A stretch of 64,000 bases of DNA from Shewanella subflava (GTDB lineage Bacteria; Pseudomonadota; Gammaproteobacteria; Enterobacterales; Shewanellaceae), in the NCBI RefSeq assembly GCF_025971955.1, contig NZ_JAPDMX010000028.1, positions 434,001-498,000 of the forward strand, given 5' to 3'. The notes below the pieces were generated by a model. It had not been told where the DNA came from. It made no database searches and was given only the letters and a program-made list of their open reading frames with translations. Of the stretch, positions 17,182-28,837 are shown one piece after another. The translations under genes were made by a program, and so were the position numbers. Each line of letters begins with the position of its first letter. Within the stretch, counting starts at the first letter, position 1.

Positions 17182-18081
17182 ATGGCATCAAAGGGCAGTA
17201 AAGCCAGTCAATCTCAAGGGCTACTCTTGTTTCATTTGAATCAGAGTCAATTATTTGCGCTTGGTACATTGAAAATCCGTGAGCTGGTGCCTTTTACTGC
17301 ATTAACGAAAATACCCAATTCTCATCCGAGTATTATGGGCGCTGCGACTGTGCGTGGTGGCACTATTCCGGTGATTGATATGGCTGCGGCAATTGGTTTT
17401 AGGCCGATTGAACAAAGTGAGTTGAACAAATGTTTTATCATTATCACCGATTGTCAGCGCATGGTCATTGGCTTTGTGGTTCGTGCTATCGATAAAATCA
17501 TTGAATGTAATTGGCGCGATATTGAGCCGCCATCAAGTAGTTTAGGTAAAAGTGCCTACTTAACCGGAGTGACTCGTTTTGATGGTCGCTTGGTGCAGTT
17601 GCTCGACGTTGAGTTGCTGTTATCTAAAATATTCCCCAACGATCCTACCGTTAACCGCGCTATTTTGACCGACGTACAACGTGAGAAACTCAAACCACTG
17701 CGGATTTTAATCGTCGATGACTCTAAAGTTGCCCGTAAACAATTATCCGATGCCCTTGATTCGATCAATATTCCTTATGAAGTGACTTCTAATGGCCATG
17801 AAGCATTAATGATGATGGTTGAGGCTGCAAAAGCGCGCAAACCTGTTGACCTATTAGTAAGCGATATTGAAATGCCAGGCTTAGACGGATATGAGTTGTC
17901 ATTTGAAGTTAAAGACAACCCTGAAATTGCCAAGGCATATATCATTTTGCATACCTCACTTTCAAGTGAGATTAGCTTAAGTCAGGCAAAGCAAGTCGGT
18001 GCCAATGAAGCGTTAACCAAGTTTGATGCTAAAGAGTTAATTGAGGCAATGCTTCGCGGTGCTCAATTCTTAGCCAAATAG
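17182..18081 (+). CDS. cheV: Chemotaxis protein CheV (CheW-receiver fusion)
   Basis: 299 residues. N-terminal CheW domain (about 10-155) couples CheA to receptors; C-terminal receiver (about 172-298) has the acidic pair VDDSKVARKQL, phospho-acceptor Asp228 in SDIEMPGLDGYEL, the Thr of LHTSL and the Lys of LTKF. It tunes the receptor array by phosphorylation. GAGG lies 8 bp before ATG. Monocistronic by position. Paralogues are common in this group, so no number is given. Confidence 0.93.
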   Translation: MASKGSKASQSQGLLLFHLNQSQLFALGTLKIRELVPFTALTKIPNSHPSIMGAATVRGGTIPVIDMAAAIGFRPIEQSELNKCFIIITDCQRMVIGFVVRAIDKIIECNWRDIEPPSSSLGKSAYLTGVTRFDGRLVQLLDVELLLSKIFPNDPTVNRAILTDVQREKLKPLRILIVDDSKVARKQLSDALDSINIPYEVTSNGHEALMMMVEAAKARKPVDLLVSDIEMPGLDGYELSFEVKDNPEIAKAYIILHTSLSSEISLSQAKQVGANEALTKFDAKELIEAMLRGAQFLAK

Positions 18082-18425
18082 TGCTATTGCCTATTTTATG
18101 CTGTTTTATTCTATATTCATCTGCGGTTTTGGGAGGTGGATTGCCTCTGCTTTTGTCAATTCAACAACCCTTTTTAATGACTTCAATTGCTGATTGTTAT
18201 CACTTCAATGACTTTCGTTTAGGTCAGTTTTTAACTGAACATGTTGCCGTCTAACTGAGCGGTTATCCCTTTGCATGTTTAATAAATGTGGTCAGCTTGC
18301 AAATTTTGCGTAATTTTCAGTTTAAATATCAGCCTTTGCTAGACTTTGCCCATAGCATCCTGATATACAACCTCTATATCTGAATAACAGATAAAAAATA
18401 ATAAAATAAATTTGAAGGTTAAGTC
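18082..18425. other. Non-coding gap between cheV and sstT
   Basis: 344 bp without a convincing ORF. It holds a perfect short inverted repeat, TCAGTT-TTT-AACTGA at about 18222-18236. A stretch rich in A/T precedes the sstT start (AAGG at about 18415), where its promoter should be. No RNA gene recognised. Confidence 0.5.
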
Positions 18426-19652
18426 ATGAATCAAAACACATCGCTGTTTGCGCGCATTGTGAACGGTAGCCTAGTGCTACAAATTATTGGCGGGATTATT
18501 TTAGGGGTGATCCTCGCATCTGTTTCAACATCGGCAGCTGGGCAAGTTGCTTTTTTAGGTGATTTATTCGTTGGTGCATTAAAAGCTATTGCGCCGATTT
18601 TAGTCTTTGTACTCGTTGCATCTTCTATCGCGAATCAGAAGAAAGATAGTCACACTAATATGCGTCCTATCATTGTGTTGTATTTACTCGGCACTCTTGC
18701 AGCAGCGATTACCGCTGTTATTTTTAGTTTTATGTTCCCAACCACATTATTACTCGCCACGGGGGTTGAAGGTTCCAATCCACCGCAGGGGATTGGTGAA
18801 GTATTGAATACTTTATTGTTTAAAGTGGTTGATAACCCAGTCAATGCCTTAATGACCGGCAACTACATTGGTATTTTAGCTTGGGGTGTCGGCTTGGGGA
18901 TTGCGATGCATCATGCCAGTGATTCGACTAAGAAAATGCTAGCTGATGTCAGTGATGCGGTGTCGAGCATGGTGCGTTTTGTTATTCGCCTTGCGCCTAT
19001 TGGTATCTTTGGTTTGGTTGCCGCCACGTTTGCGACAACAGGTTTTGCCGCGTTGGCCGGTTACGCTCAGTTATTATTGGTATTAGTCGGTGCAATGCTA
19101 TTTATTGCGCTTGTGATAAACCCATTGATTGTTTACATCAAAATTAAACGTAATCCGTATCCATTAGTTTTAAGGTGTTTACGAGAAAGCGGCGTGACGG
19201 CATTTTTTACCCGTTCAAGTGCCGCTAACATTCCCGTTAACATGGCGTTATGTGAAGAGTTAAAGCTGCATAAAGACACCTATTCAGTATCTATCCCTTT
19301 GGGAGCAACGGTTAACATGGGCGGGGCGGCGATCACTATCACCGTATTAACCTTGGCCGCGGCGCATACCTTAGGGATTCAAGTTGACTTTATGACAGCG
19401 ATTTTATTAAGCGTGGTTGCTGCTGTATCGGCTTGTGGTGCTTCTGGTGTAGCGGGTGGCTCATTATTGCTTATCCCATTGGCCTGTAGTTTATTTGGTA
19501 TTTCAAATGATGTGGCCATGCAAGTGGTTGCAGTGGGCTTTATCATTGGGGTTATTCAAGACTCTGCTGAAACCGCTCTGAACAGTTCAACAGACGTGGT
19601 CTTTACGGCTGCCGCATGTGAAGCTGCTGAGAATAAAGCTAAATCTGCATAA
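18426..19652 (+). CDS. sstT: Serine/threonine:Na+ symporter SstT
   Basis: 408 residues, a member of the dicarboxylate/amino-acid:cation (DAACS) family that imports L-serine and L-threonine with Na+. Multiple membrane helices are seen, with [18 protein letters not shown] (serine-rich re-entrant loop), the cation/substrate-site motif NMGGAAITI, and [19 protein letters not shown] in the second re-entrant loop. Length and these motifs match SstT rather than GltP. It stands alone with its own terminator. Confidence 0.95.
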   Translation: MNQNTSLFARIVNGSLVLQIIGGIILGVILASVSTSAAGQVAFLGDLFVGALKAIAPILVFVLVASSIANQKKDSHTNMRPIIVLYLLGTLAAAITAVIFSFMFPTTLLLATGVEGSNPPQGIGEVLNTLLFKVVDNPVNALMTGNYIGILAWGVGLGIAMHHASDSTKKMLADVSDAVSSMVRFVIRLAPIGIFGLVAATFATTGFAALAGYAQLLLVLVGAMLFIALVINPLIVYIKIKRNPYPLVLRCLRESGVTAFFTRSSAANIPVNMALCEELKLHKDTYSVSIPLGATVNMGGAAITITVLTLAAAHTLGIQVDFMTAILLSVVAAVSACGASGVAGGSLLLIPLACSLFGISNDVAMQVVAVGFIIGVIQDSAETALNSSTDVVFTAAACEAAENKAKSA

Positions 19653-19712
19653 ATCATTTTGTGGGGTAGGGAGCTAAGCTCAACATTAACCCCGTTAAAC
19701 TATTAATAAATT

Positions 19713-19750
19713 AAAAAATGCCGGCACCTCAAAGTGACGGCATTTTTTAT
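19713..19750 (+). terminator. Rho-independent terminator after sstT
   Basis: AAAATGCCG (19715-19723) pairs with CGGCATTTT (19738-19746), followed by more T. The stem also reads as a terminator on the minus strand, so it may serve rluA as well. Confidence 0.85.
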
Positions 19751-19793
19751 TCTGCGCTATTTCTGACCGCTTTTTTTACTGTGATTAATGGCA

Positions 19794-20447
19794 TTAGAAA
19801 TGCTCTGGGCTGACAAAGGTCATTGGTGTCAGTTTATATGGGTGAATAATCGATAACGATTTAGCGTGCAGCTTTAATCTTGGGCTGGCGTTAATCGCTG
19901 CTTTATCGGCGTAAAAAGTATCACCTAGAATGGGGTGACCTAAGGCCAGCATGTGAACCCGTAACTGATGTGTTCTACCTGTGTGAGGGCGGAGTTCAAT
20001 CAAGGTGCTGTTATCACGAAGTTTGAGCACCTGGTAATCGGTTATCGCCGCTTTCCCCTGTGTGCTAACTTGCTGAAAAGGCGGCTTATCAGCTATTGGT
20101 CCTAGGGCTAAATCAATTTGTCCTGAAGGCGGGGATACATGACCAGAAACTTCGGCGATATAGACTTTTCTCGCTTCACGGTTTTGAAATTGGGTTTTTA
20201 AGTGTGATTCGGCTTTTTTGTTGCGGGCAAAAATTAAAATTCCTGAAGTATCACAATCTAATCTGTGTACTAAAATGGCATCGGGATAACGCTCAATCAC
20301 GCGGTTAATCGCGCAGTCATGGGTTTCTGACGCTCGTCCTGGATTGGATAATAATCCCGACGGTTTATTGATGACGATAATGTCTTTGTCTACATGTCGA
20401 ATATCTAACCAAGGAATGCTAGGCGGTTGGTAGGTAAAAATATGCAT
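19794..20447 (-). CDS. rluA: 23S rRNA/tRNA pseudouridine synthase RluA
   Basis: 217 residues, equal to E. coli RluA (219), which makes pseudouridine 746 in 23S rRNA and 32 in tRNA. Catalytic Asp64 is in VHRLDCDTSG. INKPSGLLSNPGR, RPHTGRTHQLRVHMLALGHP and ILGDTFYA follow the RluA pattern closely. There is no S4 domain, as expected for RluA but not RluC or RluD. Stand-alone minus-strand gene. Confidence 0.9.
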   Translation of the reverse strand: MHIFTYQPPSIPWLDIRHVDKDIIVINKPSGLLSNPGRASETHDCAINRVIERYPDAILVHRLDCDTSGILIFARNKKAESHLKTQFQNREARKVYIAEVSGHVSPPSGQIDLALGPIADKPPFQQVSTQGKAAITDYQVLKLRDNSTLIELRPHTGRTHQLRVHMLALGHPILGDTFYADKAAINASPRLKLHAKSLSIIHPYKLTPMTFVSPEHF

Positions 20448-20515
20448 TGGCTTACTCAGCAGAAATTAACACGGATGATTGATTGGGCGAGTTTAGCAAA
20501 ATTGTCGATAAATAA

Positions 20516-21079
20516 TCACAAAAAAGTGCTTAACCATAATCGTAATGTGAGCCCCCATTGGGTGGTAATGCCTGATGTAACGAAGCGAATTTGTTGTTGA
20601 TTATCCAAAATATAAATGGCGGGAAAAGCATTGGCTCCCCATTGTTGTGAAGGACTTTTTTGCTGCGCTGCTAAGGTTAGATTTGTTTCGTTAATCACCT
20701 TAAACTGCAAGTCATTTTCGAGCATGAATTGGATGATATCTTGATCACTTCCCGATGCCACCGCAATTGCAATAACTTGATAGTCATTAGATGATGCAAT
20801 GCTGTTAACCATTGGTGAGGTGACTTTGCAGGCTGGGCACCAAGTTCCCCAAAAATACACCAATGTCGGTTTTGTCGAGCTTGCAAGATCAAATGACTGT
20901 TGTTCAATGGTTATGCCTGAGAGCGCTGGCGCCTGCCCATCTATCATATCGCGCTGTAAATAGCTGGCTATCGTAAAAAGAACAATCAACAAAATGCACA
21001 GATCGCGAATTTGCTTTATCCAAAAAGCGCGGCTGTTAATTCGTTGGTGCAAGGTCATGTTATCGGCCATTTTTTTCAT
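20516..21079 (-). CDS. Membrane-anchored thioredoxin-like protein disulfide oxidoreductase (ScsD/TlpA type)
   Basis: 187 residues: an N-terminal membrane helix (about 25-41) and a periplasmic thioredoxin fold with WGTWCPACK (Cys81, Cys84) and the cis-Pro segment NAFPAIYIL. WCPAC active sites are typical of ScsD-like and TlpA-like proteins that handle disulfides or resist copper stress. No scs neighbours are present, so the role is open. The start is 4 bp after the acpH stop, implying translational coupling; Met4 is an alternative start. Confidence 0.8.
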   Translation of the reverse strand: MKKMADNMTLHQRINSRAFWIKQIRDLCILLIVLFTIASYLQRDMIDGQAPALSGITIEQQSFDLASSTKPTLVYFWGTWCPACKVTSPMVNSIASSNDYQVIAIAVASGSDQDIIQFMLENDLQFKVINETNLTLAAQQKSPSQQWGANAFPAIYILDNQQQIRFVTSGITTQWGLTLRLWLSTFL

Positions 21080-21083
21080 CGTC

Positions 21084-21686
21084 TTATATTGAGTCTAAAT
21101 ATTCAGCTGGTGTCTTTCTGCTATAAATGCGGCTATAAGCCATAAGCTGCGGATAAAAGGTACGAAAAGCAATTTCGATATCGATATAAAGTTTGTCGAC
21201 ATCTTTAATGGCACTGTTGAACAGTTCGGGTTTAGACAGTCGCTGACTAATACCGGTAATCGCTTGATTTAATCCTTGTTTAGATTGATAACTGCTTAAC
21301 CAATCCTGTTGCACAATTTTGGGAATGATGTGTTGTAGTTTTTCGGGTAGCTGTTGAGTCGTTTGCATGCATTGATAGGCTTTTTGAGTGAAATCTTGCA
21401 GCGATTGATGATGATACTCTTCCCAGTAATAAGCTAAATAATGATCAAAGGCTAAATCAATTAAAATTGGCGCGACTCTGCGGGACGATTTGGGAAATTG
21501 CTTTAATAAATCGATAATAATTTCATGGCTGTCGGTCACTACATCTATTTGTCTATGCAACCAAATGCCCTGCTGTAGGTGTTTAGGGTGGTCAATTATG
21601 CTGCCTTTGGCGAAATCACCAGCAAGATTTGCCGTTAAGTGTGTGCCACTGATATCAGCAAGGTGAAGATGTGCAAGAAAGTTCAT
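21084..21686 (-). CDS. acpH: Acyl-carrier-protein phosphodiesterase AcpH
   Basis: Hydrolyses the phosphopantetheine arm from holo-ACP, cytoplasmic. 200 residues against 193 in E. coli. Begins MNFLAHLHLAD, the AcpH hallmark; LANLAGDFAKG-like block (NLAGDFAKGSII), GIWLHRQIDVVTDSH and DLAFDHYLAYYW hold the metal-binding His/Asp set of this HD-like family. The open frame extends 57 codons upstream, but those codons do not resemble the family and ATG 21686 is clearly right. Confidence 0.9.
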   Translation of the reverse strand: MNFLAHLHLADISGTHLTANLAGDFAKGSIIDHPKHLQQGIWLHRQIDVVTDSHEIIIDLLKQFPKSSRRVAPILIDLAFDHYLAYYWEEYHHQSLQDFTQKAYQCMQTTQQLPEKLQHIIPKIVQQDWLSSYQSKQGLNQAITGISQRLSKPELFNSAIKDVDKLYIDIEIAFRTFYPQLMAYSRIYSRKTPAEYLDSI

Positions 21687-21890
21687 GATTTTATGCTTCT
21701 TTTTTAAGGATTTTACAGTATGATAACAACTAAAAATAAAAGGGTATTTGTCAGTAAAGCAATCATTACGTTTGCTAACTGTATCATAGACAAGCAAAAT
21801 ACAGCACAAATAAGGCCCAAGATAACGACATAAGCAATTAGTCACAACCCAATTCACTCTGAGTAACGTTTGTTTTTAGGATCATGGAAG

Positions 21891-22121
21891 ATGAAAAACT
21901 GGCTGAACAAAATTATAGGTCGTAAACCTGCGCCTGTGCGCAATAAAGTCAATGTCGATTTACGCTATCAATCTCACAGTTTTACGCTGGATGATTTTAA
22001 AAACGCCAGCACAGCTTTGGAAACGGCGAATACTGATGACCACCAAAGCGTTAAAAATGAGTCCAATGAGCCTGATAGTGCTGCGAGTAATAACACATCT
22101 AAGATTAACCTAATAAAATGA
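21891..22121 (+). CDS. Small hypothetical protein
   Basis: 76 residues from ATG 21891 (GGAAG immediately upstream). No domain recognised. An amphipathic basic N terminus (MKNWLNKIIGRKPAPVRNK) is followed by an acidic, Ser/Asn-rich tail that looks disordered. It lies between acpH (divergent) and queA (same strand, 73 bp downstream). Coding status rests on frame length, start site and spacing only. Confidence 0.5.
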   Translation: MKNWLNKIIGRKPAPVRNKVNVDLRYQSHSFTLDDFKNASTALETANTDDHQSVKNESNEPDSAASNNTSKINLIK

Positions 22122-22194
22122 TCGTCTTAACTTGATCTTCATTCACGGTAGCCATAGACTAGCGGCCGTTTTTTAGACTTGTTGAGATCCCATT

Positions 22195-23247
22195 ATGCGC
22201 GTCACCGACTTTTCGTTTGAGCTTCCAGATGAATTGATTGCCCGTTACCCAACGGCGCAACGCAATGCATCGCGTTTACTTACTCTTGATGGCCACAATG
22301 GTGCCTTAACAGACAAAAAATTCACTGATTTACTGCAAATGATCAACCCTGGCGACTTGATGGTATTTAACAATACCCGAGTGATCCCAGCACGTTTATT
22401 TGGCCAAAAAGCAACTGGCGGTAAGCTAGAGATTTTAGTCGAGCGTATGCTGGATGATAAACGTATTCTCGCCCATGTTCGCAGTTCCAAATCGCCGAAA
22501 GTTGATAGCTTGATTGATTTAGACTCTGGGTCTGGTAGCAGCTATCAAATGAAAATGGTTGCCCGTCACGATGCCCTTTTTGAGCTTGAGTTATTATCGG
22601 AACTCACCATTCTTGAGGTGTTAGAGCAAATTGGCCATATGCCACTGCCGCCATACATTGACCGTCCTGATGAAGACGCCGATAAAGAACGTTATCAAAC
22701 CGTTTACAACCAAAAACCAGGCGCGGTAGCTGCACCAACGGCAGGTTTGCATTTTGATGATGCGATGTTGGCAGCGTTAAAAGACAAAGGCGTTAATATT
22801 GCGTTTGTGACATTGCACGTAGGTGCAGGCACTTTTCAGCCAGTGCGTGTTGATAATGTGCTTGAGCATAAAATGCACTCAGAGTGGGCCGATGTGCCAC
22901 AGGATGTGGTTGATTTAATTGGCCAAACTAAAGCAGCCGGTAATCGTGTTATTGCTGTTGGTACCACCTCGGTTCGCTCGTTAGAAAGTGCCGCCAAAGC
23001 CTGTGGAGATAATCCATTAACGGCGTTTTGTGGTGATACTGATATCTTCATCTACCCAGGTTTTACCTTCAAAGTTGTCGATGCCATGGTCACTAATTTC
23101 CATCTGCCCGAGTCAACATTAATCATGTTGCTGAGTGCTTTTGCGGGTTATGACGAGGTTATGCAAGCCTATCATCACGCGATTGCGCAAAAATATCGCT
23201 TTTTTAGCTATGGCGATGCGATGTTTGTGACGAAAAAAGCCCCCTAA
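22195..23247 (+). CDS. queA: S-adenosylmethionine:tRNA ribosyltransferase-isomerase
   Basis: Penultimate step of queuosine synthesis: builds epoxyqueuosine on tRNA from preQ1 using the ribosyl group of SAM. 350 residues (E. coli 356). Visible blocks: [41 protein letters not shown] and [28 protein letters not shown]. Its neighbour tgt performs the preceding step, giving the usual queA-tgt-yajC-secD-secF order, although a terminator-like stem lies between queA and tgt here. Confidence 0.97.
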   Translation: MRVTDFSFELPDELIARYPTAQRNASRLLTLDGHNGALTDKKFTDLLQMINPGDLMVFNNTRVIPARLFGQKATGGKLEILVERMLDDKRILAHVRSSKSPKVDSLIDLDSGSGSSYQMKMVARHDALFELELLSELTILEVLEQIGHMPLPPYIDRPDEDADKERYQTVYNQKPGAVAAPTAGLHFDDAMLAALKDKGVNIAFVTLHVGAGTFQPVRVDNVLEHKMHSEWADVPQDVVDLIGQTKAAGNRVIAVGTTSVRSLESAAKACGDNPLTAFCGDTDIFIYPGFTFKVVDAMVTNFHLPESTLIMLLSAFAGYDEVMQAYHHAIAQKYRFFSYGDAMFVTKKAP

Positions 23248-23270
23248 AAGCAAAATATGATTTAAAATAA

Positions 23271-23298
23271 GCGCCCACTGATATGTGGGCTTTTTTAA
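23271..23298 (+). terminator. Terminator between queA and tgt
   Basis: GCCCAC (23273-23278) pairs with GTGGGC (23285-23290), then TTTTTT. This should part queA from tgt, so tgt probably has its own promoter in 23300-23400. Confidence 0.75.
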
Positions 23299-23400
23299 CG
23301 CATTTTTTGGCAATATGCGTGTTCAACACTTGAACTGCTCACATTTGCCCTCATTACTAATGAAACAACAACGAGTCAGACTGTTTATCTGGCAAGGTGA

Positions 23401-24537
<1,137 letters not shown>

Positions 24538-24598
24538 TTACAGTTTGGTTAGACTTATTATTGTTCATTTAATTGTTTATTTATAAGAAGAGAGAACT

Positions 24599-24931
24599 AT
24601 GTTTATTTCAAATGCATATGCAAACGCAGCGGGCGCTCCACAAGGTGGCGGTACAATGGAATTAGTGTTCATGCTAGTCATGTTCGGTTTAATCTTTTAT
24701 TTCATGATTTTCCGTCCGCAATCTAAGCGTGTTAAAGAACATAAAAACCTGATGTCTTCAATTTCGAAAGGTGATGAAGTGCTCACAAGCGGTGGTATTT
24801 TGGGTAAAGTTACCAAAATCAGCGACGAGAATGATTACGTGTTATTAGCCATTAATGACAACAATCAAATCACCATTAAAAAGGATTATATTGCGGCAGT
24901 ATTACCTAAAGGTTCTATTGCGTCGCTATAA
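24599..24931 (+). CDS. yajC: Sec translocon accessory subunit YajC
   Basis: 110 residues with one membrane helix (about 20-39, [17 protein letters not shown]) and a cytosolic domain containing [15 protein letters not shown] and [17 protein letters not shown], both YajC marks. It joins SecDF at the SecYEG channel. GAGAGAA precedes ATG; secD begins 17 bp later. Confidence 0.96.
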   Translation: MFISNAYANAAGAPQGGGTMELVFMLVMFGLIFYFMIFRPQSKRVKEHKNLMSSISKGDEVLTSGGILGKVTKISDENDYVLLAINDNNQITIKKDYIAAVLPKGSIASL

Positions 24932-24948
24932 GCCAAGAGGGCGTCAGA

Positions 24949-26799
24949 GTGTTAAATAAATACCCTATGTGGAAAAACCTGATGGTGATAATTATTATCG
25001 CCATTGGCGCTTTTTATGCTACTCCGAACCTTTTTGGTGAAGACCATGCCGTTCAAGTTGTGGCAACCCGCGGTGCTGAAGTTACCGTTTCCACACAATC
25101 AACAGTAACAGACTTACTGGAAAGCAAAGGCATAGCGGTAAAGCGCTCTGAGCTTGAAAATGGTCAGTTGTTGGTGCGTGTTAATAATCCAGAACAACAG
25201 CTATTGGCCAAAGAGGCCATTGCTGAGGTGCTGGGTAACAACTACACAGTTGCATTGAACTTAGCGCCAGCAACACCACAGTGGCTTGAGTCTCTAGGTG
25301 GTTCACCTATGAAGCTTGGTCTTGATTTACGTGGTGGTGTTCACTTCTTAATGGAAGTGGATATGGGCGAAGCCCTGCGTAAAATGGAAGAAGCAAAAAT
25401 TGCTGATTTTCGTAGCCAACTGCGTGAAGAGAAAATTCGTTATGCTGGTATTCGCAAAACCGCTAAAGGCATCGAAATTAAGTTTCGTGATGCTGAAACG
25501 GTTGGCGTAGCTGAACGCTTTTTGAAAACCAAAAGTAATGACATGGTGTTTTCTGATGGCAGTCGTGATGGCAACTTCTTCTTACTAGCCGATATGAGCG
25601 AAGCTTATATCAAGCAAGTAAAAGAAGAAGCATTACAACAAAACATCACCACTATTCGTAACCGTGTAAACGAGTTAGGTGTTGCAGAACCTGTTGTTCA
25701 ACGTCAAGGCGCTGAGCGCATTATTGTTGAATTACCAGGTGTGCAAGACACTGCTCGTGCGAAAGAAATTTTAGGCGCCACGGCGTCAATTGAATTCCGC
25801 ATGGTGGATGATAAAGCTGACCCTGAAGCGGCTGCAAATGGCAGAGTCTCAGCGGCATCAGAAGTCTATCAACGTCGTGGCGGTGGCATTGCCGTGCTGC
25901 AAAAACAGGTGATGTTAACCGGTGATCATATCACTGGCGCACAGCCGACTTTTGACGAATATAGCCGTCCACAGGTTGCCATTAACCTTGATGCTAAAGG
26001 TGGTTCAATTTTCTCTAACGTCACCAAAGACAACATTGGTAAGCCAATGGCGACTTTGTTTATCGAATATAAGGATAGCGGTTTACGTAATCCAGATGGC
26101 ACGGTGAAAATGACTAAGATTGAAGAAGTCATTTCAGTTGCTACGATTCAAGCACGTTTAGGGCGTAACTTTGTCATTACTGGTCTTGAGCATAAAGAAG
26201 CGCAAAGCCTAGCTTTGTTGCTACGTGCGGGTGCGTTGATTGCGCCGGTAACGATTGTTGAAGAACGTACTATTGGTCCTAGCCTAGGTGCGGAAAACAT
26301 TGAAAACGGCTTACAAGCTATGATTTTTGGTTTAGCCATCGTTTTAGTGTTTATGCTTATTTATTATCGTGCTTTCGGCTTTATTGCTAATTTGGCATTG
26401 TTAGCCAATTTGGTCATGATTGTTGGAGTGATGTCAATGATCCCAGGGGCTGTATTAACCCTTCCTGGTATTGCGGGCATGGTATTAACGGTCGGTATGG
26501 CGGTGGATGGTAACGTGCTTATTTATGAACGCATTCGTGAAGAGTTACTGGCTGGACGCAGTGTTCAACAGGCAATTCATGAAGGCTATGCCAATGCGTT
26601 TTCAACCATTGCAGATGCGAACATTACTACCTTTATGACAGCGTTAATTTTGTTTGCTGTGGGTACGGGGGCTGTAAAAGGTTTTGCGGTGACCTTAATG
26701 ATAGGTATTGCAACATCGATGTTTACAGCCATTGTGGGTACTCGTTCAATTGTAAATGCGATTTGGGGCGGTAAACGTCTTAAAAAGTTGTCAATATAA
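24949..26799 (+). CDS. secD: Protein translocase subunit SecD
   Basis: 616 residues (E. coli 615). First helix near 10-28, a large periplasmic domain, then five C-terminal helices (about 445-610). Marks: [64 protein letters not shown] with the functional Asp in the membrane. Uses the proton gradient with SecF to pull substrates out of the channel. Start is GTG 24949 after AGAGGG. Confidence 0.98.
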   Translation: MLNKYPMWKNLMVIIIIAIGAFYATPNLFGEDHAVQVVATRGAEVTVSTQSTVTDLLESKGIAVKRSELENGQLLVRVNNPEQQLLAKEAIAEVLGNNYTVALNLAPATPQWLESLGGSPMKLGLDLRGGVHFLMEVDMGEALRKMEEAKIADFRSQLREEKIRYAGIRKTAKGIEIKFRDAETVGVAERFLKTKSNDMVFSDGSRDGNFFLLADMSEAYIKQVKEEALQQNITTIRNRVNELGVAEPVVQRQGAERIIVELPGVQDTARAKEILGATASIEFRMVDDKADPEAAANGRVSAASEVYQRRGGGIAVLQKQVMLTGDHITGAQPTFDEYSRPQVAINLDAKGGSIFSNVTKDNIGKPMATLFIEYKDSGLRNPDGTVKMTKIEEVISVATIQARLGRNFVITGLEHKEAQSLALLLRAGALIAPVTIVEERTIGPSLGAENIENGLQAMIFGLAIVLVFMLIYYRAFGFIANLALLANLVMIVGVMSMIPGAVLTLPGIAGMVLTVGMAVDGNVLIYERIREELLAGRSVQQAIHEGYANAFSTIADANITTFMTALILFAVGTGAVKGFAVTLMIGIATSMFTAIVGTRSIVNAIWGGKRLKKLSI

Positions 26800-26813
26800 G
26801 GAAGTATCCGAAC

Positions 26814-27761
26814 ATGTTTCAATTATTTTCAGTAAAAAACAGTGTTAACTTCCTGCGTCATGCTGGAGTGATAAGCTTCTTTTCTGTGATATTAGTTATT
26901 GCGTCTTTTGTTTCTTTGGGAACCAAAGGCATTAACTGGGGCTTAGACTTTACCGGGGGAACAGTTGTTGAAGTTGAGTTTTCTAGCCCTGTAGACTTAA
27001 ATGAGCTGCGCAGCAAGTTAACCTCAGTCGAAACAGAAGGTGCGTTAGTACAGAACTTTGGTTCTAGTACTGATGTGTTGTTTCGATTGCCAGTTCGTGA
27101 AAACATCAAAAGTGACCTGCAAGCGATGGGAATTATGACCGTTGTTAAATCAATGGATCAAAATGCCATTCAAAAGCGCGTTGAGTTTGTTGGACCTCAA
27201 GTGGGTAAACAGCTTGCTGAGCAAGGTGGTTTAGCGGTAATCGTCGCATTAATCTGTATCTTGATTTATGTGTCTTTCCGATTTGAATGGCGTTTAGCAG
27301 CGGGTTCTGTTGCGGCACTAGCCCATGACGTTATTGTTACATTAGGTTTATTTTCAATTCTACAACTTGAATTTGACTTAACGGTATTAGCGGGCTTGTT
27401 AACTGTTGTTGGTTACTCACTTAACGATACTATTGTGGTATATGACCGTATTCGAGAAAACTTCCTCAAGATGCGTAAAGGCACCCCAGAAGACATCGTT
27501 AACCAGTCAATTACACAAACCATGAGTCGTACTGTAATTACTACAGGTACAACGTTAATTGTGGTTGTCGCTCTGTTCTTGAAAGGCGGCACTATGATCC
27601 ACGGTTTCGCAACGGCATTGCTATGCGGTATTATGGTGGGTACTTACTCATCCATCTATGTTGCAAGTTATCTTGCCATTAAATTGGGTATTAACCGTGA
27701 ACACATGTTGCCGGTTGAAATTGAAAAAGAAGGGGCTGATCAGCCACCGATGATGCCTTAA
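26814..27761 (+). CDS. secF: Protein translocase subunit SecF
   Basis: 315 residues, RND-like six-helix partner of SecD. Marks: LGTKGINWGLDFTGGTVVEV, RVEFVGPQVGKQLAEQG, GYSLNDTIVVYDRIREN and SRTVITTGTTLIVV. 14 bp after secD with AAGGAAG upstream. A strong terminator follows, closing the operon. Confidence 0.98.
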   Translation: MFQLFSVKNSVNFLRHAGVISFFSVILVIASFVSLGTKGINWGLDFTGGTVVEVEFSSPVDLNELRSKLTSVETEGALVQNFGSSTDVLFRLPVRENIKSDLQAMGIMTVVKSMDQNAIQKRVEFVGPQVGKQLAEQGGLAVIVALICILIYVSFRFEWRLAAGSVAALAHDVIVTLGLFSILQLEFDLTVLAGLLTVVGYSLNDTIVVYDRIRENFLKMRKGTPEDIVNQSITQTMSRTVITTGTTLIVVVALFLKGGTMIHGFATALLCGIMVGTYSSIYVASYLAIKLGINREHMLPVEIEKEGADQPPMMP

Positions 27762-27778
27762 TCGATCATATTTTTCTA

Positions 27779-27819
27779 ATAAAACGCCACTTTAGCCTGC
27801 TAACGTGGCGTTTTTATTT
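27779..27819 (+). terminator. Terminator after secF
   Basis: AAAACGCCAC (27781-27790) pairs with GTGGCGTTTT (27805-27814), followed by T-rich sequence. Confidence 0.88.
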
Positions 27820-27828
27820 TCTGCCCTA

Positions 27829-28076
27829 AACCACCTCCTACTTCAGTAGGTGGTTATCATCAATTAGGCTTTGCCTGAAGTATGTTCAATAGCTGATTAA
27901 CTCAAGTGATACGTGAGCTTTGCTAATCTAATGGTGCGGTACAAGCTTCTAAATCAGGGATGATATAGTTGAGCCTATAGAGATATATTTACGGCGTCTT
28001 GTTAACGCACGGTAGGAAAGCGTCTTTTAAGGAGTGGTATCAAAGCCACCTTCTTCAGAAGGTGGATCTTTTACTG
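27829..28076. mobile_element. Non-coding element bounded by two TTCA-loop hairpins (possible IS200/IS605 derivative)
   Basis: About 250 bp with no ORF. At one end ACCACC...GGTGGT hairpin with inner CTAC-TTCA-GTAG (27829-27854); at the other a perfect CCACCTTC-TTCA-GAAGGTGG (28047-28066). Two stem-loops of like sequence and loop at both ends fit the subterminal hairpins of IS200/IS605 elements with the genes lost (palindrome-associated element), or a structured RNA. Stems differ from the IS at 2320, so a different parent is implied. It lies between the secF terminator and a minus-strand gene ending 15 bp away. Confidence 0.45.
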
Positions 28077-28090
28077 GTTAATCATGAGGT

Positions 28091-28546
28091 TTAACCAAAC
28101 CAATCTTTCACTTGATCCCATATCCCTAATGATGTGTCTGGGAATAGGTCGACACCTAATGCTGACTTTAAGATATACAGTGACAACAACCCCATCAATA
28201 TTCCTGCCAATATGACCGCTGTGATACTGAGCATCAGCATGGCCACTGACATTTTCTTTTCTGTGCGAGTATAAGCACGTTTGTTTTTGCCTAACAGAAA
28301 CACATAATAAAAACGCCATTTGATAAAGGGAAACTTAAACGTACCCCTGTTATCAATAAAGTGGCCACCCCAAGTGTTGGGGCCAAGGGCACTTTTAATG
28401 CCGTGCAGTTGCTCATCAGTATATGTTTGGGCTAATGATGCAGGGAGCCTTCCGAGGAGTTTTATAATCAGGTCATCTTGACGAATATCGACTATAACCG
28501 GTGATGAGTTGATGGTTTTTTTTTCATCCTTTTGCGGTTGCGTCAT
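28091..28546 (-). CDS. Hypothetical single-pass membrane protein
   Basis: 151 residues. The N-terminal two thirds are polar and cytosolic-looking; a strong hydrophobic segment of about 26 residues (around 100-127, MLMLSITAVILAGILMGLLSLYIL) follows, then a short tail. WGGHFIDNRGTFKFPFIKWRFYYVFLLGKNKRAYTR may be a conserved core, but I do not recognise a family. Monocistronic. Confidence 0.65.
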   Translation of the reverse strand: MTQPQKDEKKTINSSPVIVDIRQDDLIIKLLGRLPASLAQTYTDEQLHGIKSALGPNTWGGHFIDNRGTFKFPFIKWRFYYVFLLGKNKRAYTRTEKKMSVAMLMLSITAVILAGILMGLLSLYILKSALGVDLFPDTSLGIWDQVKDWFG

Positions 28547-28837
28547 TCAATAACCTCGAAGTAGGGGTGTATAAGAGAAACTGTTTAACCATATTCAATT
28601 AACACCCATTTGGTTAGGGTGTTAAGTGCTAATAAGTTTTACCTCTCAGTATTAAGCAGATTTGACTGTGATGAATATAATTTATAACGGTATTCGCTGT
28701 TGTTGTCTAATTGTTAACCATGGCACAGTTATCAACTCGACAGCAAATAACTTTCGCAGTAGGATGAATAAAAATTTGCTAAAGTGATAAAGACTTAAGC
28801 GGCATTTCACCTTAAATAACACGCTAGGATAATAATA
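28547..28837. other. Non-coding gap with a short hairpin
   Basis: About 290 bp between divergent genes. AACACCC (28601-28607) and GGGTGTT (28617-28623) form a hairpin without a T-run; it may lie in the leader of the minus-strand gene. Promoters for both flanking genes should lie here but none is clear. Confidence 0.45.

Noticed and set aside
22122..22194. Terminator or riboswitch before queA
   Set aside because: CGG...CCGTTTTTT is present but the stem is short and poorly paired; no preQ1 aptamer recognised.
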